From: Paenibacillus radicis (ex Gao et al. 2016)
Lineage (GTDB): Bacteria; Bacillota; Bacilli; Paenibacillales; Paenibacillaceae
NCBI RefSeq assembly: GCF_014641555.1
Contig: NZ_BMHY01000001.1
Location: 372,001 to 436,000, forward strand
Length of the DNA: 64,000 nt
Reading direction: 5' to 3'
Shown: positions 15,521 through 23,315 of the stretch, in pieces
Numbering within the stretch: the first letter of the stretch is position 1
Layout of the letters: every line of letters begins with the position of its first letter
Notes under the pieces: generated by a model
What the model was told of the DNA's origin: nothing
Database searches by the model: none
Seen by the model: only the letters and a program-made list of their open reading frames with translations
Translations under genes and position numbers: made by a program

Positions 15521-16503
15521 TGCAGCTTGGAGGTAGAGGCGCGGACGACGAGTTCCGGCTCTAGAAATACCGTCTTCAATGACTCCGGGCTTTCAATCAG
15601 CTCGAAGATCGTAGAAGCAATGACTTCAGAAATCGTCGAGATGGCAGCGCCCACTACAGTCATCGGCACGCCGATATCTTCCATCTGGGGGAGATTATCG
15701 TAGCTGACGATCGAAATATCTTCAGGCACGCGAAGACCATGCTCGCTAATTGCCCGAAGCATGCCTCGCGTCAAATCGATGCCACCGCTAATGACGGCAG
15801 TTGGCCTTACAGTTCTCTCGAGCATGGTGCGAGCCGCCATATAGCCGTCATGGAATTCCAGTCCGTTCAACTGCAGAACGGAATCGGGATCATAGTTTAA
15901 GCCAAGCTGGAGGATCTCCTCCCGGAACGCTTCAATCTTGACGGTCTGCAGAGGATCTGGTCTATCCGGCTCCCCGATATAGGCGATATGCTGATGCCCC
16001 AAACCAACCAAGTGACGGACGGCGAGACGAATCGCTTGCCCCCGGTTGACATCGACAGCGGAGTGCGCGGTGTGGCCGGCCGTACCGTAAGTCAAAATCG
16101 GTATTTGCGGCGGGTTTACGTGAGGGTAGCCGGTCATACTGTCCTTATCTCCAAAGACGAGAATAGCGTCCACTTGATAGCGGCGGAAGATTTCGACTGC
16201 TGATTCCATATGGCTGATTGACAGCAGTGTAATATAGCCTTGTTTTTCGAGCTCTTCATTCACTCTCGTTAAGAGAGAAGAGAGTGCGGCGCGTTCGATA
16301 GAAGGCCATACGACACCGATGGCTCCGCTTTTCCGGGATACGAGACTGCGGGCCGCGATGTTGGGCTGATAGCCCATTTCCTTGGCGATGGACAGAATAT
16401 GCTGTTTGGTTTTGTCCTGCACGAGCGGGCTGTCTCTCAGCGCTTTGGAGACGGTGGAGAAGCTGACGCCTGCGCGGTCGGCGATATCTTTAATGGTGAC
16501 CAT
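15514..16503 (-). CDS. LacI-family transcriptional regulator of the hexuronate/larABCE operon
   Basis: This 329-residue regulator has a classical LacI headpiece (TIKDIADRAGVSFSTVSKAL, residues 3-22, with hinge helix IAARSLVSRK) and a periplasmic-binding-protein-like effector domain. The ATG at 16503 follows GGAGGTC. It is divergent from the SDR gene. A perfect 22-bp palindrome overlapping that promoter (16627-16648) is the obvious operator, and a weaker AAAACGTTAG lies near its own start (16519-16528). It most likely represses the operon until a uronate or aldonate intermediate binds. Its 3' end runs into a tandem decamer repeat. Confidence 0.88.
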   Translation of the reverse strand: MVTIKDIADRAGVSFSTVSKALRDSPLVQDKTKQHILSIAKEMGYQPNIAARSLVSRKSGAIGVVWPSIERAALSSLLTRVNEELEKQGYITLLSISHMESAVEIFRRYQVDAILVFGDKDSMTGYPHVNPPQIPILTYGTAGHTAHSAVDVNRGQAIRLAVRHLVGLGHQHIAYIGEPDRPDPLQTVKIEAFREEILQLGLNYDPDSVLQLNGLEFHDGYMAARTMLERTVRPTAVISGGIDLTRGMLRAISEHGLRVPEDISIVSYDNLPQMEDIGVPMTVVGAAISTISEVIASTIFELIESPESLKTVFLEPELVVRASTSKLQG

Positions 16504-16597
16504 GGTTGACCTCCGATAAAACGTTAGGCGTACGAGTTAGTAGAATGAGCTTATCATAATACAGCTTTTTCAGAAAAGAAAGCGCCTTATTTTCTGC

Positions 16598-16648
16598 TAG
16601 ACAGCAAATGCAGATTCAGCTATCATAAAATAACAACGTTGTTATTTT
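16598..16648 (+). promoter_or_regulatory. Operon promoter with perfect LacI-type operator
   Basis: TAGACA (16598-16603) and TATCAT (16621-16626) are 17 nt apart. Immediately after the -10 box is a 22-bp perfect palindrome (16627-16648, half site AAAATAACAAC) with the central CG typical of LacI-family operators. A repressor there would cover the transcription start. Confidence 0.75.
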
Positions 16649-16670
16649 GGTGAAAAGGGTGGTTAAGCTG

Positions 16671-17432
16671 ATGTTTAATTTGCAAAATACAGTTTCCGTC
16701 GTCATCGGCGGCAATGGCGTACTAGGAGGGGCGATGTCGTCTGCACTGGCGGCAGCCGGATCAAAGGTTGCCATCGTCGGCCGGGATATGCAGAAGGCAA
16801 AACTAGTATGCGATGAGATCGAGGCAGGAGGCGGACAAGCGATTTCCCTCCAAGCGGACGCTACCAACAAAGCCGAGCTGGAGTCGGTGCTTGAGCAGGT
16901 TTTGCAATGGGGAGGCCGAGTGGATACGCTCGTTAACGCCTCTGGGACGAACAGCACGACGCCGTTTTTTGACCTCACCATGGAAGAATGGGACCGCATA
17001 ATGGATGTGAATCTGAAGAGTGTCGTGCTTGCGTGTCAGGTATTCGGCAAACAGATGATCGAGCAAGGCGAAGGCGGCTCCATTATTAATATTTCTTCCG
17101 TATCCTCGTCGCCTCCGCTTTCCAAAGTATTTACCTATTCCGCCTCGAAAGCAGGCGTCAACAGTGTGACGCAATTCCTCGCACGCGAATTTGCTCCTGA
17201 CCGGGTAAGGGTCAATGCAATTATTCCCGGCTTTTTTCCGGCGGAACAGAACCGAGCGATTCTATCGCCGGAACGGGTAGAGTCGATTATGAGGCATACA
17301 CCGATGAATCGTTTCGGCGATCCGGAAGAGCTGCAAGGGACGGTTGTCTATCTGGCTTCCTCCAAAGCATCATCCTTTGTCACCGGAGCACTGCTTCGGG
17401 TTGACGGAGGGTTTGGGGCGATGACGCTATGA
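16671..17432 (+). CDS. SDR oxidoreductase, probable D-fructuronate/D-mannonate reductase
   Basis: This 253-residue classical short-chain dehydrogenase has a nucleotide motif GGNGVLGGAMSSALAAAG near residues 13-30, the NASG strand motif, and the catalytic Ser (NISSVSSSP) with YSASK (Tyr-x-x-x-Lys). The C-terminus (ILSPERVESIMRHTPMNRFG, then SSFVTGALLRVDGGFGAM) is like that of the YjmF/UxuB-type mannonate oxidoreductases. The expected reaction is NAD(P)H-dependent reduction of D-fructuronate to D-mannonate. It is the first gene of the operon, and its stop overlaps the next start (ATGA). Start at the ATG 16671 is likely; a TTG at 16647 lies inside the operator. Confidence 0.82.
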   Translation: MFNLQNTVSVVIGGNGVLGGAMSSALAAAGSKVAIVGRDMQKAKLVCDEIEAGGGQAISLQADATNKAELESVLEQVLQWGGRVDTLVNASGTNSTTPFFDLTMEEWDRIMDVNLKSVVLACQVFGKQMIEQGEGGSIINISSVSSSPPLSKVFTYSASKAGVNSVTQFLAREFAPDRVRVNAIIPGFFPAEQNRAILSPERVESIMRHTPMNRFGDPEELQGTVVYLASSKASSFVTGALLRVDGGFGAMTL

Positions 17433-18706
17433 GTGACCTGCTGAAAAGCTTAGTAGAGCACACACCGATTCCGAAAATGATTAAAATCCGCCAGTCATTT
17501 GACGACACGATTTTGGACGATCCACTAGGGGAGCTTGCACGTCAACTGCAGAGTGAACCGTCAATGAGGAAGATCCATGCCGGGCAAAAGGTAGCGGTAG
17601 CGGTCGGCAGCCGGGGCATTTCCCGCATTGCGGAGTTGACCAAGACGCTCATTGATGAGTTGAAGCGCATCGGCGCTGAGCCGTTCATCGTGCCTTGCAT
17701 GGGCAGCCATGGCGGTGCGTCTGCGAAAGGGCAAGCGGAGGTGCTGGCGCATCTGGGCATTGATGAGGAACGGATGGGCTGTCCGGTTCGTTCCTCAATG
17801 GAAGTGGTGGAGCTGGACCGGCTGCCTAACGGCTTGCCGATCTACTGCGACAAGATTGCGGCGACGGAAGCGGACGCGATCGTCGTGATTAACCGCATCA
17901 AGCCGCATACGGCGTTCCGCGGAGCGATTGAGAGCGGATTGCTCAAAATGATTTCCATCGGCCTGGGCAAGCAAAAAGGGGCGGAAGCATGCCACCAGCT
18001 TGGCTTCAAATATATGGCGGAGAACGTTCCGGCTATGGCACGGGTTATGATTCAGAAGCTTCCGATTCATTTCGGCGTCGCTGTGGTCGAGAATGCTTAT
18101 GATCAGATTTGCCGCATCGAGGTGCTTGGCGTTGATAGGATGGAAGAGAGAGAGCAGGAACTGCTTGTGGAGGCGAAAAGCCGCCTGCCTCAAATTCTTT
18201 TTTCTCAGCTGGATGTGTTAGTTATTGATTACATCGGCAAAAACATTAGCGGCGACGGCGCCGATCCTAACATTACTGGCCGTTATCCAACCCCTTACGC
18301 TCATGGCGGGCCGGATGTGAACAAAATGGTCGTTCTCGATCTGACTCCCGAATCCAAAGGAAATGCCAATGGAGTCGGCACGGCTGACTTCACAACAAGC
18401 CGCTTGGTCAGCAAGACGGATTGGCCGGGCACCTATGCGAATGGACTTACTTCCACGGTATGTGCGCCGACGAAGCAGGCGACTACGCTTGCCGACGACC
18501 GTGATGCGATCAAAGCAGCGATCAAAACCTGTAATATTTTGGACTACACGACGTGCAGACTGGCTCGGATAAGGGATACGCTGCATCTTGGCATCATCGA
18601 AATTTCGGAATCGTTGTTGGAGGAAGCGAAAGCGAATCCGCGGATTGAGATTTTGGAAGGGCCTTATGAATGGACGTTCGACGAGGAAGGATATTTGGCG
18701 AAATGA
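17429..18706 (+). CDS. LarA-superfamily nickel-pincer-dependent isomerase, proposed D-mannonate/D-gluconate 2-epimerase
   Basis: This 425-residue homologue of lactate racemase LarA (DUF2088) has the key residues in order: His94 in CMGSHGG, His160 in IKPHTAFRG, Lys173 in SGLLKM and His189 in EACHQLGF. The Lys-to-His spacing of 16 equals that of Lys184 (cofactor attachment) and His200 (nickel ligand) in Lactobacillus plantarum LarA. It should therefore bind the nickel-pincer nucleotide and move hydride at C2 of a 2-hydroxyacid. Its neighbours make mannonate and phosphorylate an aldonate, so interconversion of D-mannonate and D-gluconate is the natural proposal. A gluconate 2-epimerase is already known in this superfamily. 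The substrate assignment is inferred from context. Confidence 0.8.
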   Translation: MSDLLKSLVEHTPIPKMIKIRQSFDDTILDDPLGELARQLQSEPSMRKIHAGQKVAVAVGSRGISRIAELTKTLIDELKRIGAEPFIVPCMGSHGGASAKGQAEVLAHLGIDEERMGCPVRSSMEVVELDRLPNGLPIYCDKIAATEADAIVVINRIKPHTAFRGAIESGLLKMISIGLGKQKGAEACHQLGFKYMAENVPAMARVMIQKLPIHFGVAVVENAYDQICRIEVLGVDRMEEREQELLVEAKSRLPQILFSQLDVLVIDYIGKNISGDGADPNITGRYPTPYAHGGPDVNKMVVLDLTPESKGNANGVGTADFTTSRLVSKTDWPGTYANGLTSTVCAPTKQATTLADDRDAIKAAIKTCNILDYTTCRLARIRDTLHLGIIEISESLLEEAKANPRIEILEGPYEWTFDEEGYLAK

Positions 18707-20217
18707 CGATGAACGCCTGGCTAGTATTAGCGATCGATATTGGCACGACCAGCACGAAGACACTGGCGGTGGACGCTGACGGAAACATTCATGGCAGCCA
18801 CTCCATCGGTTACCCGCTGCACACGCCAAGTCCCGGTTATGCCGAGCAGGACCCGGACGTGATTTATGAGGCGGTATTGGACGGTGTTGCCGCTGTGATG
18901 AAGAATGGCGGCTGGAACGCGTCCGATATTCTATGCGTTACGTTCAGCTCAGCCAATCATAGCTTGATTCTTGTCGACGAGAACGGCGTACCGCTTACGC
19001 CAAGTATCACCTGGGCGGATCAGCGCAGCGCCGTCCAAGCAGAGCGGTTGTTGAGCGACGGTACTGGATTGGCCATCTATGCCCGTACGGGAACGCCGAT
19101 TCACCCGATGTCGCCGCTCGTCAAACTGATCTGGATGAGAGAAGAGCGCCCGGAGCTATTCCATGCCGCGCATCATTTTATCGGCATAAAGGAATATGTG
19201 CTGAATAAGTTATTCGGAGTTATTGTGATGGATTATTCGCTGGCCAGCGCCACAGGGCTGTTTAATTTGAAAACCCTTTCATGGGATGCAGAGGCGCTGC
19301 AATTGGCTGGTATCCGCGAGGAACAGCTGCCGCAGCTAGTACCGACGACAAAGCGTCTTGACGGGTTGCTCAGTGAGCCGTCTGAGCGCATGGGTCTTGA
19401 TGCGAATATACCGTTTATCGTTGGCGCACAGGATGGCGTACTGGCTAATCTCGGTATTGGAGCAGTGGAGGAAGGCGTGATGGCGGTTACGATCGGCACA
19501 AGCGGGGCCGTTCGTATGGCTGCGCAACGTCCAACCTTTGACCCGGAGGGGCGGTTATTCTGCTACGCATTGACGGAATCCCATTGGATTGTTGGCGGAC
19601 CTTCCAATAATGGAGCGATTGTCGCGCAATGGATTTCGGAGCGGCTTTATCCCGGCAAGCCGCTGGAGGAGGTGCTTCCGCTTGCAGCAGCTTCTCCGGC
19701 TGGTGCGAACGGCCTGCTTTTTTTACCGCTATTATCTGGTGAGAGAGCGCCGTTCTGGGACGCTCAGGCCAAAGGCGTATTGTTCGGGCTGACACTTGGC
19801 CATACGGAAACCGATATGCTGCGTGCCGCACTGGAAGGTGTGCTGTTCCAGATTACAGCGATCGTCTCTTTAATGAAGCAAGCCGGTGAGAAGCCGAGGG
19901 AAGTCAGGGCTTCGGGCGGTTTTGCCCGTTCTACGCTCTGGTGCCAGATGCTGGCCGATATGCTGGGCGTTCCTGTCAGCGTGCCGGATTCGGTCGAGAG
20001 CTCCGGCCTGGGCGCAGCACAGCTAGGGCTGTATGCGCTGGAAGGATGCAGCGGACCGCTGCTGCGCTGGAATCAACGGAATGGCAAACGCTACGAGCCG
20101 GATTTATCCAACCATGAAAAGTATGAAGTGCTGCTTCCGTTTTATTTGAATCTATACGATCGTTTGAAAGAGCCGATGCGAGATATCGCCAAGCTCCTGC
20201 CTGCGGGCATCCGTTAG
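18703..20217 (+). CDS. FGGY-family carbohydrate kinase, probable gluconokinase
   Basis: This protein of about 504 residues has the two actin-like domains of the FGGY family. The phosphate motif is LAIDIGTTSTKTLAVD near the N-terminus. The middle has ITWADQRS and a GAQDGVLANLG motif, and the adenosine site includes VRASGGFARSTLWCQMLADM. The segment LHTPSPGYAEQDPDVIYEAV is typical of gluconokinases, which make 6-phosphogluconate for the pentose phosphate pathway. The start overlaps the LarA stop (ATGA); an alternative ATG is two codons later. It sits between the epimerase and the larEBC maturation genes, as expected for a funnel to 6-phosphogluconate. Confidence 0.85.
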   Translation: MTMNAWLVLAIDIGTTSTKTLAVDADGNIHGSHSIGYPLHTPSPGYAEQDPDVIYEAVLDGVAAVMKNGGWNASDILCVTFSSANHSLILVDENGVPLTPSITWADQRSAVQAERLLSDGTGLAIYARTGTPIHPMSPLVKLIWMREERPELFHAAHHFIGIKEYVLNKLFGVIVMDYSLASATGLFNLKTLSWDAEALQLAGIREEQLPQLVPTTKRLDGLLSEPSERMGLDANIPFIVGAQDGVLANLGIGAVEEGVMAVTIGTSGAVRMAAQRPTFDPEGRLFCYALTESHWIVGGPSNNGAIVAQWISERLYPGKPLEEVLPLAAASPAGANGLLFLPLLSGERAPFWDAQAKGVLFGLTLGHTETDMLRAALEGVLFQITAIVSLMKQAGEKPREVRASGGFARSTLWCQMLADMLGVPVSVPDSVESSGLGAAQLGLYALEGCSGPLLRWNQRNGKRYEPDLSNHEKYEVLLPFYLNLYDRLKEPMRDIAKLLPAGIR

Positions 20218-20238
20218 CCGAAGGAGGAATACAGAATC

Positions 20239-21054
20239 ATGCATGATAAATACGACAAGCTTCAGACGATTCTCTCCGAAATGGAATCCGTTGTAGTCGC
20301 ATTCTCAGGCGGCGTTGACAGCACTTTTCTTCTGGATGCGGCGATTAGAACGCTGGGCGTTGACCGGGTGCTGGCGGTTACGGCCGACTCGGAGACTTAT
20401 CCGACAGAAGAGCTTGAGGAAGCGATCCAATTAGCGAAGAAGATCGGTGCGCATCACCAGGTTATCGAGACTTCGGAATTGAGTATTCCGGGTTATAAAG
20501 AAAACAACGCCAACCGCTGTTATTTTTGCAAAAGGAGCCTGTTTGAGCATTTGGAGCCGTTCATTAAGGAGGGTGCTTACAAGCATATCGTCTATGGGCT
20601 GATCGCCGATGACATGAATGAGCACCGGCCTGGCGTACAGGCGGCCAAAGAACGCGGAGTTCGCGGACCGCTGCAGGAAGCGGGATTGTTCAAAGAGGAA
20701 ATCCGCGATTTGTCACGCGAATATGGTTTGCCCACATGGAATAAACCAAGCTTTGCCTGTCTTTCTTCACGGATTGCTTATGGAGAAACGATTACGATCG
20801 AGAAGCTGGGACGGGTTGGAGAAGCGGAACGGTATATTCGCTCGCTTGGATTCGGTCAAGTAAGAGTGAGAAGCCATGGCGATATTGCCCGGATCGAGGT
20901 GGAGCCGGCAGTAATGGAGCGTCTGCTGGCTCATTCTACGGAAATTTCCTTCCGATTGAAGGAGCTGGGTTATCTTTATGTCGCGATGGATCTGACCGGT
21001 TATCGCAGCGGCAGCATGAATAAGGCGTTGAAGCTTGGGGGAACGGCGAGATGA
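20239..21054 (+). CDS. larE: LarE, ATP-dependent sulfur transferase for nickel-pincer cofactor
   Basis: This 271-residue PP-loop enzyme (SGGVDS, residues 23-28) activates the pyridine dicarboxylate mononucleotide with ATP and inserts sulfur to build the pincer cofactor. Cys174 in NKPSFACLSSR sits at the position of the sacrificial cysteine (Cys176) of the L. plantarum enzyme. A further pair, NRCYFCK (Cys94 and Cys97), is also present. GAAGGAGGA precedes the ATG. Its stop overlaps the start of larB. Length and motif order are normal for the family. Confidence 0.92.
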   Translation: MHDKYDKLQTILSEMESVVVAFSGGVDSTFLLDAAIRTLGVDRVLAVTADSETYPTEELEEAIQLAKKIGAHHQVIETSELSIPGYKENNANRCYFCKRSLFEHLEPFIKEGAYKHIVYGLIADDMNEHRPGVQAAKERGVRGPLQEAGLFKEEIRDLSREYGLPTWNKPSFACLSSRIAYGETITIEKLGRVGEAERYIRSLGFGQVRVRSHGDIARIEVEPAVMERLLAHSTEISFRLKELGYLYVAMDLTGYRSGSMNKALKLGGTAR

Positions 21055-21725
21055 ATGAATTCGAGGATCTTGGTTTTTGCAAGCTGGACGTCGGACGTGA
21101 TGAACGAACCGGACATCCGGAGGTTGTGTTTGGAATGGGGAAGACCCCCGATCAAGTGGAGAAGATCTTTGCCCGGCTTGCAGATGTTCACGGCCGTGCT
21201 TTGGTAACGCGGGCTACAGAAGAGATGGCTGAGCGGGTGCTGGCCACCTATCCGGAAGCTCGTTATGACAACGTGTCGCGTCTTATCTCTCTTGGGCAAT
21301 CGGCACGAAAGCTGCCGGGAAAAGTCGCGGTATTGACGGGGGGCACCTCAGACATTCCGGTCGCGGAAGAGGCAGCCGGAACAGCCGAGTGGATGGGCTG
21401 CGAGGTTGACCGGATATACGATGTTGGCGTGGCCGGTATCGACCGGCTGCTGAGTCAAAGGGACAGAATTCGGGAAGCATCCGTCGTCATTGGCGTAGCT
21501 GGCATGGAAGGCGCGTTAGTGAGCGTCGTCGGCGGTCTCGTGCGCAGACCGGTGATCGCCGTCCCTACATCGGTGGGGTATGGGGCTAATTTGCAAGGCA
21601 TAACGACGCTGCTTGCCATGATGACCTCGTGCGCGGCGGGCGTTACCATCGTAAACATCGATAACGGCTTTGGGGCAGGCTTCCAGGCGGGCATGATTTT
21701 ACAACTAGTAGCGGAGGGCAAGTAA
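21051..21725 (+). CDS. larB: LarB, NaAD carboxylase/hydrolase of nickel-pincer biosynthesis
   Basis: This 224-residue PurE-like protein has the conserved segments GHPEVVFGMGKTPDQV, VAVLTGGTSDIPVAEEAA, VDRIYDVGVAGIDRLL and VAVPTSVGYGANLQGI. LarB carboxylates the pyridinium ring of nicotinic acid adenine dinucleotide and cleaves the phosphoanhydride, giving the mononucleotide used by LarE. The gene overlaps larE by 4 nt and is followed after one base by larC, so all three maturation factors are made together. Confidence 0.92.
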   Translation: MNEFEDLGFCKLDVGRDERTGHPEVVFGMGKTPDQVEKIFARLADVHGRALVTRATEEMAERVLATYPEARYDNVSRLISLGQSARKLPGKVAVLTGGTSDIPVAEEAAGTAEWMGCEVDRIYDVGVAGIDRLLSQRDRIREASVVIGVAGMEGALVSVVGGLVRRPVIAVPTSVGYGANLQGITTLLAMMTSCAAGVTIVNIDNGFGAGFQAGMILQLVAEGK

Positions 21726-21726
21726 C

Positions 21727-23313
21727 ATGAGGACGCTCTATTTGGATTGTATTTCTGGTATTGCAGGCGACATGGCCTTATCTGCTTTGGTCGATGCAGG
21801 TGCAGACCCTGCTTACATCGTCCACCACCTCTCGGGCCTTCCGATAGACCCTTTTACGATGGAATTTGTCGGAGTCGACCGCAGGGGGATATCGGCAAAA
21901 TGGTTGAAGCTGAGCTTCGACAATGAGGTGCATGAGCACAAGCACGGGGATGACCATGATCACGTCCACACGCACTCGCATGAACACGGGCATGCTCATG
22001 ATCACGTCCACACGGATTCACATGAACACGGACATGCTCATGATCACATCCACCATGATGAACATTCTCACGAGCATGGTCATGATCATCACAGTCATGA
22101 TCATGACCACAAGCACGGACATGCTCATAATCACGTCCATACGCATTCACATGAACACGAACATGCTCATAATCACAACCACAATGATGAACATTCCCAT
22201 GAGCATCATCATGGTCATAGCCACGATCATCACCACCATGATCACCACCATACTCATGGCGAGCACGACCATCATCACGACCATGGCCACCATCATGATC
22301 ATCGGAAGGCTTCGGATATTATCGGGATGATTGAGAACTCAAGCTTGCCGGAACGGGTCAAGACGAGGAGCCTGTCTATCTTTCATTTGATTGCCGAGGC
22401 TGAAGGCAAGATCCACGGCATGAACCCGGCAGACGTTCACTTCCACGAAGTTGGGGCGATGGATTCGATATTGGACATCATCGGCGTTTGTCTTGCGCTT
22501 GAGAGTCTTGATGTTAGCCGCATTATCGTCTCCCCCGTGCCGACTGGAACCGGCCGGCTTCGTATGGCTCATGGTCTATACCCAATTCCTGCTCCGGCTA
22601 CAGCTGAGCTGCTTCGCGGTGTGCCGTTATCGCCGTTCACGGCCAAAGGGGAATTGACGACACCAACAGGCGCTGGAATTGTCAAAGCGTTGGCTGCAGA
22701 GTTCGGTACTTTGCCCGCCGGAACGATCAATCGCATCGGCTATGGTGCGGGAACGAAAAACTTCGAGCATCCAAACGTACTGCGAGCGGTGTTGTACAAG
22801 CATGAGGAAGAGCATGAGCATGAGCAAGGACATGGACAGCGTCAAGGGGCCCGTTCAAAAGAAACCGTTGTTGTTCTTGAAGCCCAGGTGGACGATTCTA
22901 CCGGAGAGAGGCTTGGTTATGCAATGGAGAAGCTCTTCGAGGCGGGAGCACTTGATGTGTACTATACGCCCGTTTATATGAAGAAAAATCGGCCGGGCGT
23001 TCTGGTAAGCGTATTATGCTACCCGTCTAGCGAAGAGCTTTGTGAGGAAACGCTGCTCACAGAAACCTCGACTTTCGGTGTGAGGCGCAGCGAATGGACG
23101 CGCAAGGCGCTGGAGAGGCAATGGATGCAAGTGGATACGAGATACGGCACTATTCGGGTCAAGCAGGCGCTCGATGGAGGCCGCATCATGAGGCAAGCTC
23201 CTGAATATGAGGATGCTGCGCAAGCGGCCAGATCTTATGGTGTTTCTCTGGAGACAGTCTACAACGAAGTCTATCTGTCCATCGGACGATTAGAAGCTAA
23301 AGGGGAGAAATGA
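21727..23313 (+). CDS. larC: LarC, nickel insertion protein with very long histidine-rich insert
   Basis: This 528-residue LarC is encoded in one uninterrupted frame (in L. plantarum it needs a frameshift between larC1 and larC2). Core motifs are LDCISGIAGDMALSALVDAG, DVHFHEVGAMDSILDIIG, PVPTGTGRLRMAHG and LTTPTGAGIVKALA; the C-terminal part ends with ERQWMQVDTRYGTIRVKQAL. Residues 69-192 (21931-22302) are almost entirely His with Asp, Glu, Gly, Ser and Ala, about 65 His in 124 residues. A second short His/Glu stretch lies around 22799-22836. The insert explains the extra length over the usual ~400 residues and probably stores or delivers Ni2+. The protein loads nickel into the pincer cofactor in a CTP-dependent step. 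Confidence 0.92.
   Translation: MRTLYLDCISGIAGDMALSALVDAGADPAYIVHHLSGLPIDPFTMEFVGVDRRGISAKWLKLSFDNEVHEHKHGDDHDHVHTHSHEHGHAHDHVHTDSHEHGHAHDHIHHDEHSHEHGHDHHSHDHDHKHGHAHNHVHTHSHEHEHAHNHNHNDEHSHEHHHGHSHDHHHHDHHHTHGEHDHHHDHGHHHDHRKASDIIGMIENSSLPERVKTRSLSIFHLIAEAEGKIHGMNPADVHFHEVGAMDSILDIIGVCLALESLDVSRIIVSPVPTGTGRLRMAHGLYPIPAPATAELLRGVPLSPFTAKGELTTPTGAGIVKALAAEFGTLPAGTINRIGYGAGTKNFEHPNVLRAVLYKHEEEHEHEQGHGQRQGARSKETVVVLEAQVDDSTGERLGYAMEKLFEAGALDVYYTPVYMKKNRPGVLVSVLCYPSSEELCEETLLTETSTFGVRRSEWTRKALERQWMQVDTRYGTIRVKQALDGGRIMRQAPEYEDAAQAARSYGVSLETVYNEVYLSIGRLEAKGEK
21931..22302 (+). repeat. Histidine-codon-rich imperfect repeats in larC
   Basis: The DNA repeats units coding for HEHGHAHDH, such as CATGAACACGGACATGCTCA, several times with small changes. 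Long related ORFs in the other frames are by-products of this periodicity. Confidence 0.85.
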
Positions 23314-23315
23314 AA

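Noticed and set aside
15343-15703. Plus-strand ORFs over the decamer repeat
   Set aside because: They run antisense into the LacI gene, consist of repeat-encoded residues and lack ribosome sites.
21778-22330. Long ORFs in other frames and on the minus strand across larC
   Set aside because: They arise from the periodic CAT/CAC codons of the histidine-rich insert and are low-complexity shadows.
17429-23313. Plain lactate racemase operon
   Set aside because: The Lar maturation genes suggested it, but there is no lactate permease or dehydrogenase. The surrounding enzymes are uronate and aldonate specific.
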